IMG/VR virus record: IMGVR_UViG_3300044611_001304
Span: 1 to 30,960 of that record
Direction: 5' to 3' (one strand)
Origin: a virus
DNA: 30,960 bases
The stretch's first letter is position 1, and every line of letters starts with the position of its first letter. A program made the position numbers and the translations under genes. Below the pieces are notes generated by a model, which searched no databases, had not been told where the DNA came from, and was given only the letters and a program-made list of their open reading frames with translations. Below, piece after piece: positions 1 through 7,235 of the stretch.

Positions 1-126
1 AGTGACAAACTGTTGGAAGAAACTAATTTGAAATTAGCATCAGTTCCAAGAAAACCAATCAATAAAATGCTCTTTACTTTGGATAGAGCAAATGTCCAAG
101 AGTGGAAGGAGTATTCTTATAGTTGA
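1..126 (+). CDS. C-terminal part of an unrecognised protein
   Basis: An open frame runs in from the left edge and stops at TGA 124-126, leaving the last 41 residues (ending EWKEYSYS). The fragment is polar and has no recognisable motif. The first promoter module begins two bases after the stop, so this is the last gene of its operon. The family cannot be judged without the upstream sequence. Confidence 0.6.
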   Translation, partial: SDKLLEETNLKLASVPRKPINKMLFTLDRANVQEWKEYSYS

Positions 127-127
127 T

Positions 128-185
128 GTGCCACTTGTGGAACCGTCCATCACCCTTCCCCATTGACGGGGAGGGGTGTTATACT
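128..185 (+). promoter_or_regulatory. Intergenic promoter module A (variant class)
   Basis: The module begins with GTGCCACTTGTGGAACCGTC, which has the left palindrome arm of the recurring modules but not the right arm. A second inverted repeat follows: CACCCTTCCCC (151-161) and GGGGAGGGGTG (168-178), 11-bp arms with one G-T wobble and a 6-nt loop. It directly abuts a -10-like TATACT (180-185). A hairpin or operator between the -35 and -10 positions suggests repression or activation at this site; that role is inferred. Confidence 0.6.
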
Positions 186-209
186 ATGTTCAACAAGCAA
201 AGGGGAGGG

Positions 210-332
210 ATGACTCCGAATTGGCAACACAACTCAGGAAAACAAAAGAATACTAAGGGTTCTTGTAAGGGAAAACTCAAAGCAAGAAAACAAGCACTTC
301 AACACATCAAACGCAAACTTAAACTAATCTGA
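210..332 (+). CDS. Small basic protein, unrecognised
   Basis: A 40-residue, very basic product (many Lys, plus Arg and Gln; C-terminus HIKRKLKLI). The ATG at 210 is preferred over an in-frame ATG at 186 because it follows a leader AACAAGCAAAGG that matches the leaders of other modules, and because 186 lies at the -10 element. The composition suggests nucleic-acid binding, but no family is recognised. Its stop overlaps the next start (TGATG), so it is the first gene of an operon reaching at least to 1102. Confidence 0.55.
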   Translation: MTPNWQHNSGKQKNTKGSCKGKLKARKQALQHIKRKLKLI

Positions 333-505
333 TGACTTATCAAAATCTTCTGGAGATTCTTCAGACTCTCACTCTGGAGCAGTTGAAGATGGATGTGTCA
401 ATTTATGATATTGGAAACGATGAGTTTTGTCCGATGAATGGTTTTCATTTTTCAGATAAAACTGTAGATGTCCTTGACCCTGAGCACCCTTACATTTCTT
501 TCTGA
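332..505 (+). CDS. Small hypothetical protein
   Basis: A 57-residue ORF starting MTYQNLLEILQTL and ending HPYISF. Its ATG overlaps the preceding stop (TGATG), the arrangement used throughout this region, which supports translational coupling. It is acidic with a short amphipathic N-terminal helix. No known family is recognised. Confidence 0.55.
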   Translation: MTYQNLLEILQTLTLEQLKMDVSIYDIGNDEFCPMNGFHFSDKTVDVLDPEHPYISF

Positions 506-507
506 TT

Positions 508-774
508 ATGTATCGCAACCTTGCTAATCTGAAACAACGGGTTGATGACCTGATTGCAACGTATGGTGAAGATGCCTATGTTGCTGCATTTGTTTTCAGT
601 CCTGCTGATGTATTCACTATGGATGAGAACTTTGTAGAGCAATATCTTCCAGATGAAGATGCCTGCGAAGTTCTTTATGAAGTTGGAAACACTAATTACA
701 TTTATGAAGTAATTGGTGAATGTATTGATGATGAAATTGCCCGTCTGAAACTCAAGCAAAGTATCAAGAAATGA
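508..774 (+). CDS. Small acidic hypothetical protein
   Basis: An 88-residue acidic protein (MYRNLANLKQRVDD...) with a helical, probably coiled-coil N-terminus and a Lys-rich tail. It starts two bases after the preceding stop and ends with an ATGA overlap into the next gene. No function is assigned. Confidence 0.65.
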   Translation: MYRNLANLKQRVDDLIATYGEDAYVAAFVFSPADVFTMDENFVEQYLPDEDACEVLYEVGNTNYIYEVIGECIDDEIARLKLKQSIKK

Positions 775-935
775 AAGAAGTCACTATCACCGTTAAACTC
801 CTTCTGCAAGATGACCAACCTTCTTGCGATTGGATTTATGAAAGTATCTACGAGCAACTGAATCACAATGAAGGAGAAGCAATTCTTGAGTATTATGATG
901 ATGAACCTGAAGTAAAAGTAGGAATAACTAACTGA
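771..935 (+). CDS. Small acidic hypothetical protein
   Basis: A 54-residue product. It begins with a beta-strand-like stretch (KEVTITVKLLL), then a helix, and ends EPEVKVGITN. It is joined to its neighbours by ATGA at the start and TGATG at the end, so it is translationally coupled on both sides. No family is recognised. Confidence 0.6.
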   Translation: MKEVTITVKLLLQDDQPSCDWIYESIYEQLNHNEGEAILEYYDDEPEVKVGITN

Positions 936-1102
936 TGAACTCTAAATCAATTACTTACATCTTTCTTGCTTTTATTGCTGTTCTTGGTTGGAATGCATTT
1001 CTAATTCAACGAGACCAAAAGATGTTTGCTGTTTATGATAAGCAAGTCAAAGAGTTTTGCAAACAACAAGCAGGTTGGCATCGAGAATGTAATCTTAAAT
1101 AA
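935..1102 (+). CDS. Small single-pass membrane protein
   Basis: A 55-residue protein with one hydrophobic segment at about residues 7-24 (around IFLAFIAVLGW), followed by a polar region with two Cys. This looks like a small inner-membrane or signal-anchored phage protein. The start overlaps the upstream stop (TGATG). Function is unknown; small early phage membrane proteins often act on the host envelope, but nothing here identifies a target. Confidence 0.55.
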   Translation: MNSKSITYIFLAFIAVLGWNAFLIQRDQKMFAVYDKQVKEFCKQQAGWHRECNLK

Positions 1103-1123
1103 GTAGTATAGTTTTGAATTCAA

Positions 1124-1318
1124 ATGTCTAAGATTTCATTTACTGAGGGATTGGAAGTTTATTATAAAGGAATCTTTGGTGTTGTAGATTTTGTCTGCGA
1201 CCAATATATCACTGTATGCGTCCGAAAATTTCCAAATGAAAGAGTCAGAAATGTTTGTTTAGTTGTGCATCCAACAGAGTTTTATAATATAAAATTAGCA
1301 AAGGAGTCTACAAAGTAA
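1124..1318 (+). CDS. Small hypothetical protein
   Basis: A 64-residue protein (MSKISFTEGLEVYYKGIFG...) predicted to be mostly beta strand, with an alternating hydrophobic pattern through VCDQYITVCVRKFP and VCLVVHP. It resembles small beta-barrel hypothetical proteins of cyanophages by general look only. It sits 21 bases after the preceding gene and directly before the late promoter of the tail-collar gene. Confidence 0.65.
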   Translation: MSKISFTEGLEVYYKGIFGVVDFVCDQYITVCVRKFPNERVRNVCLVVHPTEFYNIKLAKESTK

Positions 1319-1325
1319 AGTAAGT

Positions 1326-1353
1326 CATAAATACCTAAAAAGTGTAGGTATTT
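1326..1353 (+). promoter_or_regulatory. T4-type late promoter with overlapping inverted repeat
   Basis: CATAAATA at 1326-1333 matches the T4-like late promoter core and lies about 26 bases upstream of the tail-collar start. A perfect 9-bp inverted repeat, AAATACCTA (1329-1337) and TAGGTATTT (1345-1353), overlaps it. The 13-mer TAAGTCATAAATA at 1321-1333 recurs exactly before the tail gene at 30430, supporting a real late promoter. Confidence 0.7.
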
Positions 1354-1358
1354 CAATA

Positions 1359-2591
1359 ATGACTACAAGAGTTACTCTTATTGGTGATAATGCAGTAAAT
1401 AGTGGTTCTATTTTTAACGGTACAGTTAATTCAGAAGATTTGAATAACACTGCAGGTCAACAAGCAGTCACTACTGATACTATTAGAGATGGTGCTGTAA
1501 CTGCAACTAAACTACAAAGCAGTGCGAATAATGATGCCCAAAGGGCAGTCGGAACTAATCACATTCAGGATAAAGCAGTGGTTGCTGCTAAATTGGGAAA
1601 TGATGTAGAAGCATATCTTTCATTCCCACTCGGTGGAATTGTAATGTGGTCTGGTACTACACAACAAATTCCAGCAGGATGGTATTTGTGTGATGGTGGA
1701 ACTTATGGAGGTCTTAAAACTCCAGACCTAAGAAATAAATTTATTGTTGGTTCTATTGGAAATGGAACTGGAAGTGCTGCTGTTCCTAGTACTGGTCCTG
1801 GATTTGATGCAACAACAGGAGCAATAGCAAGAAATTATACAACGCACGATATTGGTGGTGAGACTGCACATAAACTGACACTTGCTGAGATGCCATCTCA
1901 CACTCATCCTTATAATCCTGGTATTAATAATGTAAATAATGATCCGTTAAAACTTCAAGGAAATAATTTGACGGCTCCAAGATATGGTAGTGACCCTAGA
2001 AATACAGAAACTGCTGGTGGAAATCTACATCACGAAAACAGACCACCATATTATGCACTTGCATACATTATGAAGTGTGAGTTTAGAGAAGGTTCAGTAG
2101 CAACTATTACATCAACTGTTCCAACATTACAAGAACTCAGATTGAATGGTCCTTTATATGATCAAGAGATGGATGGGGGAGCACAAAAAGGAAATGCAGG
2201 TGATGTATTAACTTCTCTTGGTGCTGGAAATGGTGTCAGATGGTCTTCATTTAACAATGGGGCAGTAGCTTGGGCTAATTTTTCTGGAGTCAATAAGGCA
2301 GTTGGCAGTGATGTCAAAATATCTTCATATAATATATCAAGTATAGTAAAAACTGCTCCGGGAGGATATACTGTATACTTTGCAAAATCTCTTCCTAGTG
2401 CTAATTATGCAATATCTGGTACAGTATCCTTTTTATATCAATGGCAAACTCTAACTGTAGTTCCTGGATCATTAACTAGAAATTCTTTTCAAATATATAC
2501 AAGTGGATATTCTACTAATAGTAACGGACAAATGAGTTTTTCAGGTACTGTTGATCTTGAATATAGTTCTATTATTGTGTATTCATTGTGA
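1359..2591 (+). CDS. Tail-collar domain protein (tail fibre/short fibre-like)
   Basis: A 410-residue protein. The N-terminal 90 residues are low-complexity and Asn/Thr/Ala-rich with repeated 'AVTATKL' and 'AVVAAKL' phrases, typical of phage fibre stems. Residues about 92-131 match the phage tail collar domain (GGIVMWSG, PAGWYLCDG, TPDLRNKFIVG). A second part of the same fold follows, with LTLAEMPSHTHPY and HHENRPPYYALAYIMK. The C-terminal 170 residues are beta-rich and may form the receptor-binding tip. It lies amid early-type small genes but has its own late promoter, which fits a virion host-recognition protein moved into an accessory region. Confidence 0.85.
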   Translation: MTTRVTLIGDNAVNSGSIFNGTVNSEDLNNTAGQQAVTTDTIRDGAVTATKLQSSANNDAQRAVGTNHIQDKAVVAAKLGNDVEAYLSFPLGGIVMWSGTTQQIPAGWYLCDGGTYGGLKTPDLRNKFIVGSIGNGTGSAAVPSTGPGFDATTGAIARNYTTHDIGGETAHKLTLAEMPSHTHPYNPGINNVNNDPLKLQGNNLTAPRYGSDPRNTETAGGNLHHENRPPYYALAYIMKCEFREGSVATITSTVPTLQELRLNGPLYDQEMDGGAQKGNAGDVLTSLGAGNGVRWSSFNNGAVAWANFSGVNKAVGSDVKISSYNISSIVKTAPGGYTVYFAKSLPSANYAISGTVSFLYQWQTLTVVPGSLTRNSFQIYTSGYSTNSNGQMSFSGTVDLEYSSIIVYSL

Positions 2592-2664
2592 ATTAAAATA
2601 TAAAATTCTTCAAAATAGCAAAATATAAAAAACAATAAATTTAAGTTTTTAATGTAAATAATAC

Positions 2665-2726
2665 TACTGTGCCACTCGTAGCACTGGCACAGTAAAGTCC
2701 CGCAGACCCCTCTGATGCCCTATAAT
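2665..2726 (+). promoter_or_regulatory. Intergenic promoter module B
   Basis: Perfect 10-bp palindrome arms TACTGTGCCA (2665-2674) and TGGCACAGTA (2685-2694) flank a 10-nt loop. A GCAGACCCC box follows, then TATAAT at 2721-2726. The leader ACACAAGCAAAGGAG runs to the next gene. The 70 bases before it (2592-2664) are AT-rich and show nothing else. Confidence 0.7.
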
Positions 2727-2752
2727 ACAGGGACACAAGCAAAGGAGACCAC

Positions 2753-3001
2753 TTGGCAGACCTTGATACTATCTTTAACTACACCACTTCCCGTTGGGAT
2801 TGGCACGAAGGTAATGTCAATCAAATGTGGATTCAAGAGATTGAAGAATCTCTTGATTGTTATCGTTATGTTGCTGTTGCTTACAATCCTCGTAAGAATG
2901 TGAGCACAGTAGTATCTGAACCTCGTTGCTATGCTGACACCTTGAACTGGGTTCGTAAGTATTGTGGTAATTTCTGTATTCTTCCTGAGTATTGCTACTG
3001 A
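2753..3001 (+). CDS. Small hypothetical protein with TTG start
   Basis: An 82-residue protein (MADLDTIFNYTTSRWDW...). The TTG start at 2753 is supported by AAGGAG at 2741-2746 and by its place just after the module B leader; no in-frame ATG gives a similar length. It is rich in Tyr, Trp and Cys (five Cys, three near the C-terminus) and has no recognised fold. Confidence 0.7.
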   Translation: MADLDTIFNYTTSRWDWHEGNVNQMWIQEIEESLDCYRYVAVAYNPRKNVSTVVSEPRCYADTLNWVRKYCGNFCILPEYCY

Positions 3002-3033
3002 TTCACACTTAAGTTAATCAATCATACTTCATT

Positions 3034-3411
3034 ATGACTTTCACCTTCCCTCGTCTGTCTGCTGGTGTTTACGAGATCCAGAAGGATTCTAACACTGTTG
3101 GATTCATTCGTAAAGTAAATGCTTCCAAGTGGATGGTTGTTGATGTTGTAGATACTCCTCAGCACGTTTGTAAGACTCTCAAAGAGGCAAAGAGTGCTGC
3201 TGAAAATCTTATCATCTTTGATGTTGACAACAATCAAGAAACTGTGTATAATGACTCTGTAGGGGTTGATAAGGTGAATGAAGAACTTAATGAGGTTGTT
3301 AAAGGGTCTTTGAGAACCTATAGGCAGATTCCTGGAACTGATGAGTTTAAGGAAGTTTCTCCTACTGAGTTTGGATTCCCTGAACCTACTCTTGAACCAA
3401 TTGAGTTCTGA
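3034..3411 (+). CDS. Hypothetical protein
   Basis: A 125-residue protein. Residues 1-70 read as a beta-rich domain (AGVYEIQKD, GFIRKVNASKWMVVD, then a helix KTLKEAKSAAENLI). An acidic, Pro/Glu-rich linker-like C-terminus ends in PEPTLEPIEF. It shares no clear motif with known enzymes. The last base of its stop is the first base of the next ATG. Confidence 0.7.
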   Translation: MTFTFPRLSAGVYEIQKDSNTVGFIRKVNASKWMVVDVVDTPQHVCKTLKEAKSAAENLIIFDVDNNQETVYNDSVGVDKVNEELNEVVKGSLRTYRQIPGTDEFKEVSPTEFGFPEPTLEPIEF

Positions 3412-3593
3412 TGTTTAAGTTTATTTTACATAAATTGTTTAATCAAAGAAAAATGCACGATTCTACTCTTGACCTGTTTTGTAATCATGAGTCTGCTGAG
3501 TATGCAGATGAGTTTGCAATATATGTAGAAGAACTTGCTTCAAAATATGAAGTGACTTGTGATTATATCATCCAAGAGTTTATCTTGGACTAA
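3411..3593 (+). CDS. Small hypothetical protein
   Basis: A 60-residue protein with a short basic N-terminus (MFKFILHKLFNQRK) and an acidic helical remainder. It starts in a TGATG overlap with the preceding gene, so it is coupled to it. It ends just before a strong terminator. No function is assigned. Confidence 0.55.
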   Translation: MFKFILHKLFNQRKMHDSTLDLFCNHESAEYADEFAIYVEELASKYEVTCDYIIQEFILD

Positions 3594-3610
3594 TATATAA
3601 TAATGCCTGG

Positions 3611-3679
3611 GTTGGGTGCAATCTTCACAGGTAAAGGAGCAGAAATGCTCCTTTTTAACTAAATAGTAAAGCACCCAAC
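3611..3679 (+). terminator. Intrinsic terminator nested inside a longer inverted repeat
   Basis: The inner hairpin has arms AAAGGAGCA (3633-3641) and TGCTCCTTT (3646-3654) with a GAAA tetraloop, running directly into a T tract, a textbook intrinsic terminator. It sits inside perfect 9-bp outer arms GTTGGGTGC (3611-3619) and GCACCCAAC (3671-3679). The outer arm ends 13 bases before the next ATG and could also control access to that start. Confidence 0.8.
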
Positions 3680-3691
3680 TTTAGAGCAGTT

Positions 3692-4228
3692 ATGCAAGTT
3701 TTAGATGTTAAATGCATCAATGAATCGTTAGGTATTGATGCACCAGACTTTTTATATTTTGAAGAAACTTCCTTTGTTGAAAAACAATGGACTTCTCCTT
3801 GGTTCAAAGGAAAACCGTGGAACAAAGGAATTTCTCATACCAAAGAAACTAAGAAAAAAATTAGTGAAGCATTAAAAGGAAGAATACCATACAATAAAGG
3901 TATTCCCCATACAGAAGAGACAAAAAGAAAAATAAGTATTGCAAACTTTGGTAAAACTTCTTATTGGAAAGAAAAAACTATACCCAAATCTTCCGTGGAA
4001 AAAATGAAGGCAACTAAAAAATTAAAAGGAAGTTATGTTGGTGAATGTAATCCTATGGCAAAAACTTATAGAATAACATTTGACAATGAAAACTTCATTA
4101 TGATAAAATCACTTCAAACTTGGGCCATTGAAAATGGCTACAAACCAACCAGTCTTAGAAACTTATATAATGGGAGACAAAAATCTCCACATAAAAATGT
4201 GATAAGTGTTTCAGTGGAGTTTATGTGA
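3692..4228 (+). CDS. NUMOD3-containing homing endonuclease derivative lacking a nuclease domain
   Basis: A 178-residue basic protein. Two tandem NUMOD3-like DNA-binding motifs are visible at about residues 39-61 (WNKGISHTKETKKKISEA) and 65-86 (YNKGIPHTEETKRKISIA), a pattern seen in GIY-YIG and HNH homing endonucleases. The C-terminal 55 residues (SLQTWAIENGY..SLRNLYNG) resemble the helix-turn-helix end of such proteins. Neither a GIY-YIG nor an HNH motif is present in the N-terminal 38 residues, so it is probably a degenerate or DNA-binding-only remnant. It stands alone between a terminator and a promoter module, consistent with a mobile insertion. No obvious Shine-Dalgarno is seen; T4-like homing genes often have occluded starts. 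Confidence 0.75.
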   Translation: MQVLDVKCINESLGIDAPDFLYFEETSFVEKQWTSPWFKGKPWNKGISHTKETKKKISEALKGRIPYNKGIPHTEETKRKISIANFGKTSYWKEKTIPKSSVEKMKATKKLKGSYVGECNPMAKTYRITFDNENFIMIKSLQTWAIENGYKPTSLRNLYNGRQKSPHKNVISVSVEFM

Positions 4229-4233
4229 CCTCT

Positions 4234-4291
4234 GTGCCACTTGTGGAACCGTCCAGAACTCTTCCCGAACGCACGGGAGGGGTGCTATAAT
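4234..4291 (+). promoter_or_regulatory. Intergenic promoter module C (variant class)
   Basis: This shares GTGCCACTTGTGGAACCGTC with module A and again lacks the right palindrome arm. A second inverted repeat, ACTCTTCCCG (4258-4267) and CGGGAGGGGT (4274-4283), with two G-T wobbles, immediately precedes TATAAT (4286-4291). It drives the helicase gene. Confidence 0.65.
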
Positions 4292-4321
4292 GTATGAATA
4301 CAAACGTTACTTGACTTATTG

Positions 4322-5557
4322 ATGCTGACTCTTCTTCCTTATCAACAACGTGCTCTGAAAGCAGTTCAGAACTCCATTAAAGGTTCTGTGTATATTCCTA
4401 CTGGTGGTGGGAAAACTGTTGTGATGATGGAAGATGCTCGTCAGAGGATTCTTAACGCACTGGAACCAATGACATTTGTTGTTGTTGCTCCTCGTATTCT
4501 GCTTGCAAATCAACTTTGTTCTGAGTTTGAAGCATATCTCAAGGACCAGAATGTTGCTTATATGCACGTTCACAGTGGTGAAACTCATCATCAATCCTCT
4601 ACACGTCCAGCAGACATTGCAGAATACAATGACACTGCAATCGGAAGTGGTAAGCATCAGTTTATCTTCACCACTTACAATTCGATTGGTCGGGTGAATG
4701 AGTCTGATATTGAAATTGATGTTGTGTATTTTGATGAAGCACATCATTGTGTGAAACCATCTAACTTTGTGGGTATTGCTCATACTTCATCAGTTGCAGA
4801 TAATGCTTATTTCTTCACTGCAACTCCGAAGTTTAATAACAGCACTGAGTCTATGAATAATACTGATGTGTATGGTAGTAATATCATCAGTATTCCTGCA
4901 CAAGAACTGATTGATGCTGGTAGTATTATTCCTCCCAAAGTTGTGCCTTATGAAGCACAAACCATTCGCACTAAAGAAAATGCTGCATTTGTAGATGCAG
5001 AGAACATTGTAGGTATCCTGTCAGAGATTTCTGATTGTGATGCACCTAAAGTTCTTGTTGCTGCTCCTAGCACCAAAGTAATCTGGGCAATGTTTACTGA
5101 GAGTGATTTGCTTCAACAACTCAATGATATGGGTTATACGATTATGCATATCACTTCTAAGCACGGTGCTTATATTGACAAACAGAAAGTGTCTCGTGAA
5201 GTCTTCTTTGAGAAGATGAATGAGTTTGGTGCAGACCCAGAAAAGAAGTTCATTGTGTTTCACTACAGCATCTTGTCTGAGGGTATGAACGTGCAGGGAT
5301 TGACTGATTGCATTATGCTTCGCAATCTTCCATTGATTGAAATGGCACAGACTGTTGGACGGGTTATCCGTATGCACGGTGATGACCGTAAAGCAATCGC
5401 AGATGGTAAGATGAAAGCAGGAGAGTTTGCTTTCTACAAGAAACCATTTGGCACTATCACGATTCCTGTTAATAACAACTATGGTGATAAGATTGCAAAG
5501 CAACTTCAAAATGTTGTGGATACTATCTTTGTGAAAGGTGAAGTTCTTGGTGTATAA
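4322..5557 (+). CDS. DEAH-box superfamily 2 helicase
   Basis: A 411-residue SF2 helicase/ATPase. Walker A is PTGGGKT at residues 26-32, the DEAH box (motif II) is at 138-141, motif III is TATP at 166-169, and a QTVGRVIRMH motif VI is near residue 350. An N-terminal LLPYQQRALKAV is a Q-motif-like element, as in UvsW and type III restriction-like helicases. It is shorter than T4 UvsW (about 500 residues) and I see no accessory domain, so I do not call it uvsW. A role in branched-DNA or replication/recombination processing is likely from the family. The ATG at 4322 is preferred to TTG at 4319. Confidence 0.88.
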   Translation: MLTLLPYQQRALKAVQNSIKGSVYIPTGGGKTVVMMEDARQRILNALEPMTFVVVAPRILLANQLCSEFEAYLKDQNVAYMHVHSGETHHQSSTRPADIAEYNDTAIGSGKHQFIFTTYNSIGRVNESDIEIDVVYFDEAHHCVKPSNFVGIAHTSSVADNAYFFTATPKFNNSTESMNNTDVYGSNIISIPAQELIDAGSIIPPKVVPYEAQTIRTKENAAFVDAENIVGILSEISDCDAPKVLVAAPSTKVIWAMFTESDLLQQLNDMGYTIMHITSKHGAYIDKQKVSREVFFEKMNEFGADPEKKFIVFHYSILSEGMNVQGLTDCIMLRNLPLIEMAQTVGRVIRMHGDDRKAIADGKMKAGEFAFYKKPFGTITIPVNNNYGDKIAKQLQNVVDTIFVKGEVLGV

Positions 5558-5584
5558 ATTATATTATGTGTCCCACATAGAATT

Positions 5585-5749
5585 ATGCCATTTACAAAGA
5601 AATTTCCACAGTCAGGAGAAACAACCCATATTCGGGTTCCAAAATGTTATGCAGAATTGATTGAAGAACTGATGGTAACGTTAGATGAACGATTTGATGT
5701 AGAGAAAGGAAAGCATCTGTTAAAGAAGTTTATACACAATCTTACCTGA
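5585..5749 (+). CDS. Small hypothetical protein with 'RVPKC' motif
   Basis: A 54-residue basic protein starting at ATG 5585. The centre reads HIRVPKCYAELIEELM, followed by a helical end. The layout (RVP, then a short helix, then LD, then a basic helix) matches the small gene at 16101-16262, so the two may be distant paralogues. A small DNA-binding or regulatory protein is possible but unproven. It is the second gene of the helicase operon. Confidence 0.6.
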   Translation: MPFTKKFPQSGETTHIRVPKCYAELIEELMVTLDERFDVEKGKHLLKKFIHNLT

Positions 5750-5764
5750 GTCTAATGATACGAT

Positions 5765-5822
5765 GTGCCACTTGAAAAGGTGGCACAATAAAGTTCCACT
5801 CTGCTCCCAGATGTCCTATAAT
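5765..5822 (+). promoter_or_regulatory. Intergenic promoter module D
   Basis: Perfect palindrome arms GTGCCAC (5765-5771) and GTGGCAC (5780-5786) precede TATAAT at 5817-5822. The usual GAGCACAGACC box is replaced by a divergent C-rich sequence. The left flank (AATGATACGATGTGCCAC) closely matches module J. It drives the restriction-modification pair. Confidence 0.65.
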
Positions 5823-5844
5823 GATGGAATCAAACAAAAGTCAA

Positions 5845-6462
5845 ATGCCTAAAACATTTAAGTATGATGTTTTTGCTATTATATCTGATTTAGATGTTAA
5901 TACTGGTGTTTCAAATTGGATTGATATTGATGAATTATCTTCTGCTTTTGTTGATGGTGGATTTGAACCAATACAACAAGGAAATGGAACCGGTATTGAA
6001 GGATCAGAGGGGGCACCAAGATTTTGTAATTGCAAACGATCTAAAAAACTTATTTGGGAATCTATCTTTGTAAAAGGGAAACTCAAGTCGGTAAGAGTAA
6101 ATGGATATAAAAAAGAAGATATAGTATCAACAACCATTCCTGCCAGTATTCGGAATGAGTTTGAAAATGTTAATATCTGTAATTGGACTTTGCTTCCTGT
6201 TGGTGGAAATAATATGTCTCTTCGTAAAGAGATAGATCATCGTTGGGGAAATAAACAAAAGCATAATCACAACGATGTTAGTGATTATCAAGTTGTTAGC
6301 AAATTGTTTAATGATTTCAAAAGACAGGAGTGCAAAAAGTGTATTGAAACTGGTGTAAGATATAAGCATCCAGAAAAAGAATTTGTTTTTGGTTGCCAAA
6401 CTTATGAAGATAACGTAGGATGTCAAGGATGTCCTCTTGCACAACCTGAACTTTACCGTTGA
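5845..6462 (+). CDS. HNH-family type II restriction endonuclease-like protein
   Basis: A 205-residue protein. The C-terminal half has an HNH-like (beta-beta-alpha-metal) active-site pattern: SLRKEIDHRWGNK at about 125-137, then DYQVVSKLFNDFKRQ at 147-161. It has paired Cys suited to bind zinc (C163/C166 and C184/C193/C196) and an ending CQGCPLAQPELYR like that of several HNH type II restriction enzymes. Next to it is an adenine methyltransferase, so the two look like an R-M pair. The ATG at 5845 is chosen because an earlier in-frame ATG at 5821 overlaps the -10 box. The cut site cannot be predicted. The alternative is a homing or other HNH nuclease. Confidence 0.7.
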   Translation: MPKTFKYDVFAIISDLDVNTGVSNWIDIDELSSAFVDGGFEPIQQGNGTGIEGSEGAPRFCNCKRSKKLIWESIFVKGKLKSVRVNGYKKEDIVSTTIPASIRNEFENVNICNWTLLPVGGNNMSLRKEIDHRWGNKQKHNHNDVSDYQVVSKLFNDFKRQECKKCIETGVRYKHPEKEFVFGCQTYEDNVGCQGCPLAQPELYR

Positions 6463-6467
6463 TTGTT

Positions 6468-6989
6468 ATGTCTTTAGATAGTGGAAAACTAATGTATTCT
6501 GCAGGAAATAATGATGAATGTTATACTCCTGCTTATGGTGTAACACCTATTATTAAGTACATTCCTAAAGATGCAAAAGTTTGGTGTCCATTTGATACTA
6601 AAGAGAGTGAGTTTGTAAAACAAATCTCGCAAACTAATAGTATAGAATACTCTCACATCAGTGAGGGAAAAGATTTCTTTACCTATGAACCATTCCATTG
6701 GGATGTAATTGTATCCAATCCACCATTTACAAATAAACGTAAGTTTTTTGAGAGAGCATTGTCATTTGGTAAACCATTTGCTTTGGTTATGACCAACACT
6801 TGGTTGAATGATAGTGCTCCAAAACAGTTGTTTAAGGATAAGGATCTTCAACTTCTTATGTTTGATAGGAGAATGAAATTCAATAGTCCTGATGGTAGAT
6901 CAAATGACAAGATTACATTCAGTAGTAGTTATTATTGTTGGAACTTTCTTCCTAAGCAAATCATTATGGAAGAACTTAAAGTTAGTTGA
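6468..6989 (+). CDS. EcoRI-methylase-like adenine-specific DNA methyltransferase
   Basis: A 173-residue protein with the amino-methyltransferase motif NPPF at residues 84-87 (WDVIVSNPPF), the expected N6-adenine motif IV. Upstream are ECYTP at 18-21 and VWCPFDTKESEFVK near 38-51, an S-adenosylmethionine-pocket equivalent seen in short EcoRI-methylase-like phage proteins. It starts 5 bases after the nuclease gene stop, so the two are co-transcribed. It likely protects phage or host sites from the adjacent nuclease. An internal ATG at 6492 is an alternative start. Confidence 0.82.
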   Translation: MSLDSGKLMYSAGNNDECYTPAYGVTPIIKYIPKDAKVWCPFDTKESEFVKQISQTNSIEYSHISEGKDFFTYEPFHWDVIVSNPPFTNKRKFFERALSFGKPFALVMTNTWLNDSAPKQLFKDKDLQLLMFDRRMKFNSPDGRSNDKITFSSSYYCWNFLPKQIIMEELKVS

Positions 6990-6990
6990 T

Positions 6991-7047
6991 GTGCCACTTG
7001 TAGCACTGGCACAGTAAATGAGCACAGACCCGTGGTTGTGGTATTAT
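6991..7047 (+). promoter_or_regulatory. Intergenic promoter module E
   Basis: Arms GTGCCA (6991-6996) and TGGCAC (7007-7012) are followed by AGTAAATGAGCACAGACCC. The -10-like TATTAT is at 7042-7047, 10 bases after the box. AGGAAG precedes the ATG at 7071. Confidence 0.65.
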
Positions 7048-7070
7048 AGTCTTATGGTTGAGGAAGTCCG

Positions 7071-7235
7071 ATGACTTACGTCCCGATTCAATCAAGTATT
7101 CCTTACTTGAAGGTTCCTGAGAACCGATTGAATCTTGCATTTAATTGGTATCAACGGCAGAAAGATCATCCATTGAACTTTCCGTGCTATTCTTATTGGA
7201 TTCAGCAATGTACAAATGATGGGAGTGATTACTGA
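7071..7235 (+). CDS. Small hypothetical protein
   Basis: A 54-residue protein, rich in aromatic and Asn/Gln residues (LAFNWYQRQKDHPLNFPCYSYW). The start at 7071 has AGGAAG 5 bases upstream. Its stop overlaps the next start (TGATG). No known family is recognised. Confidence 0.6.
   Translation: MTYVPIQSSIPYLKVPENRLNLAFNWYQRQKDHPLNFPCYSYWIQQCTNDGSDY

Noticed and set aside
3594-4228. A group I intron around the homing-endonuclease-like gene
   Set aside because: No split host gene flanks it and I cannot find the core P/Q/R/S-like elements; the hairpins are better explained as a terminator and start control.
4316-5509. Two long minus-strand ORFs opposite the helicase
   Set aside because: They mirror the helicase frame, whose motifs are clear, and show antisense-type composition.
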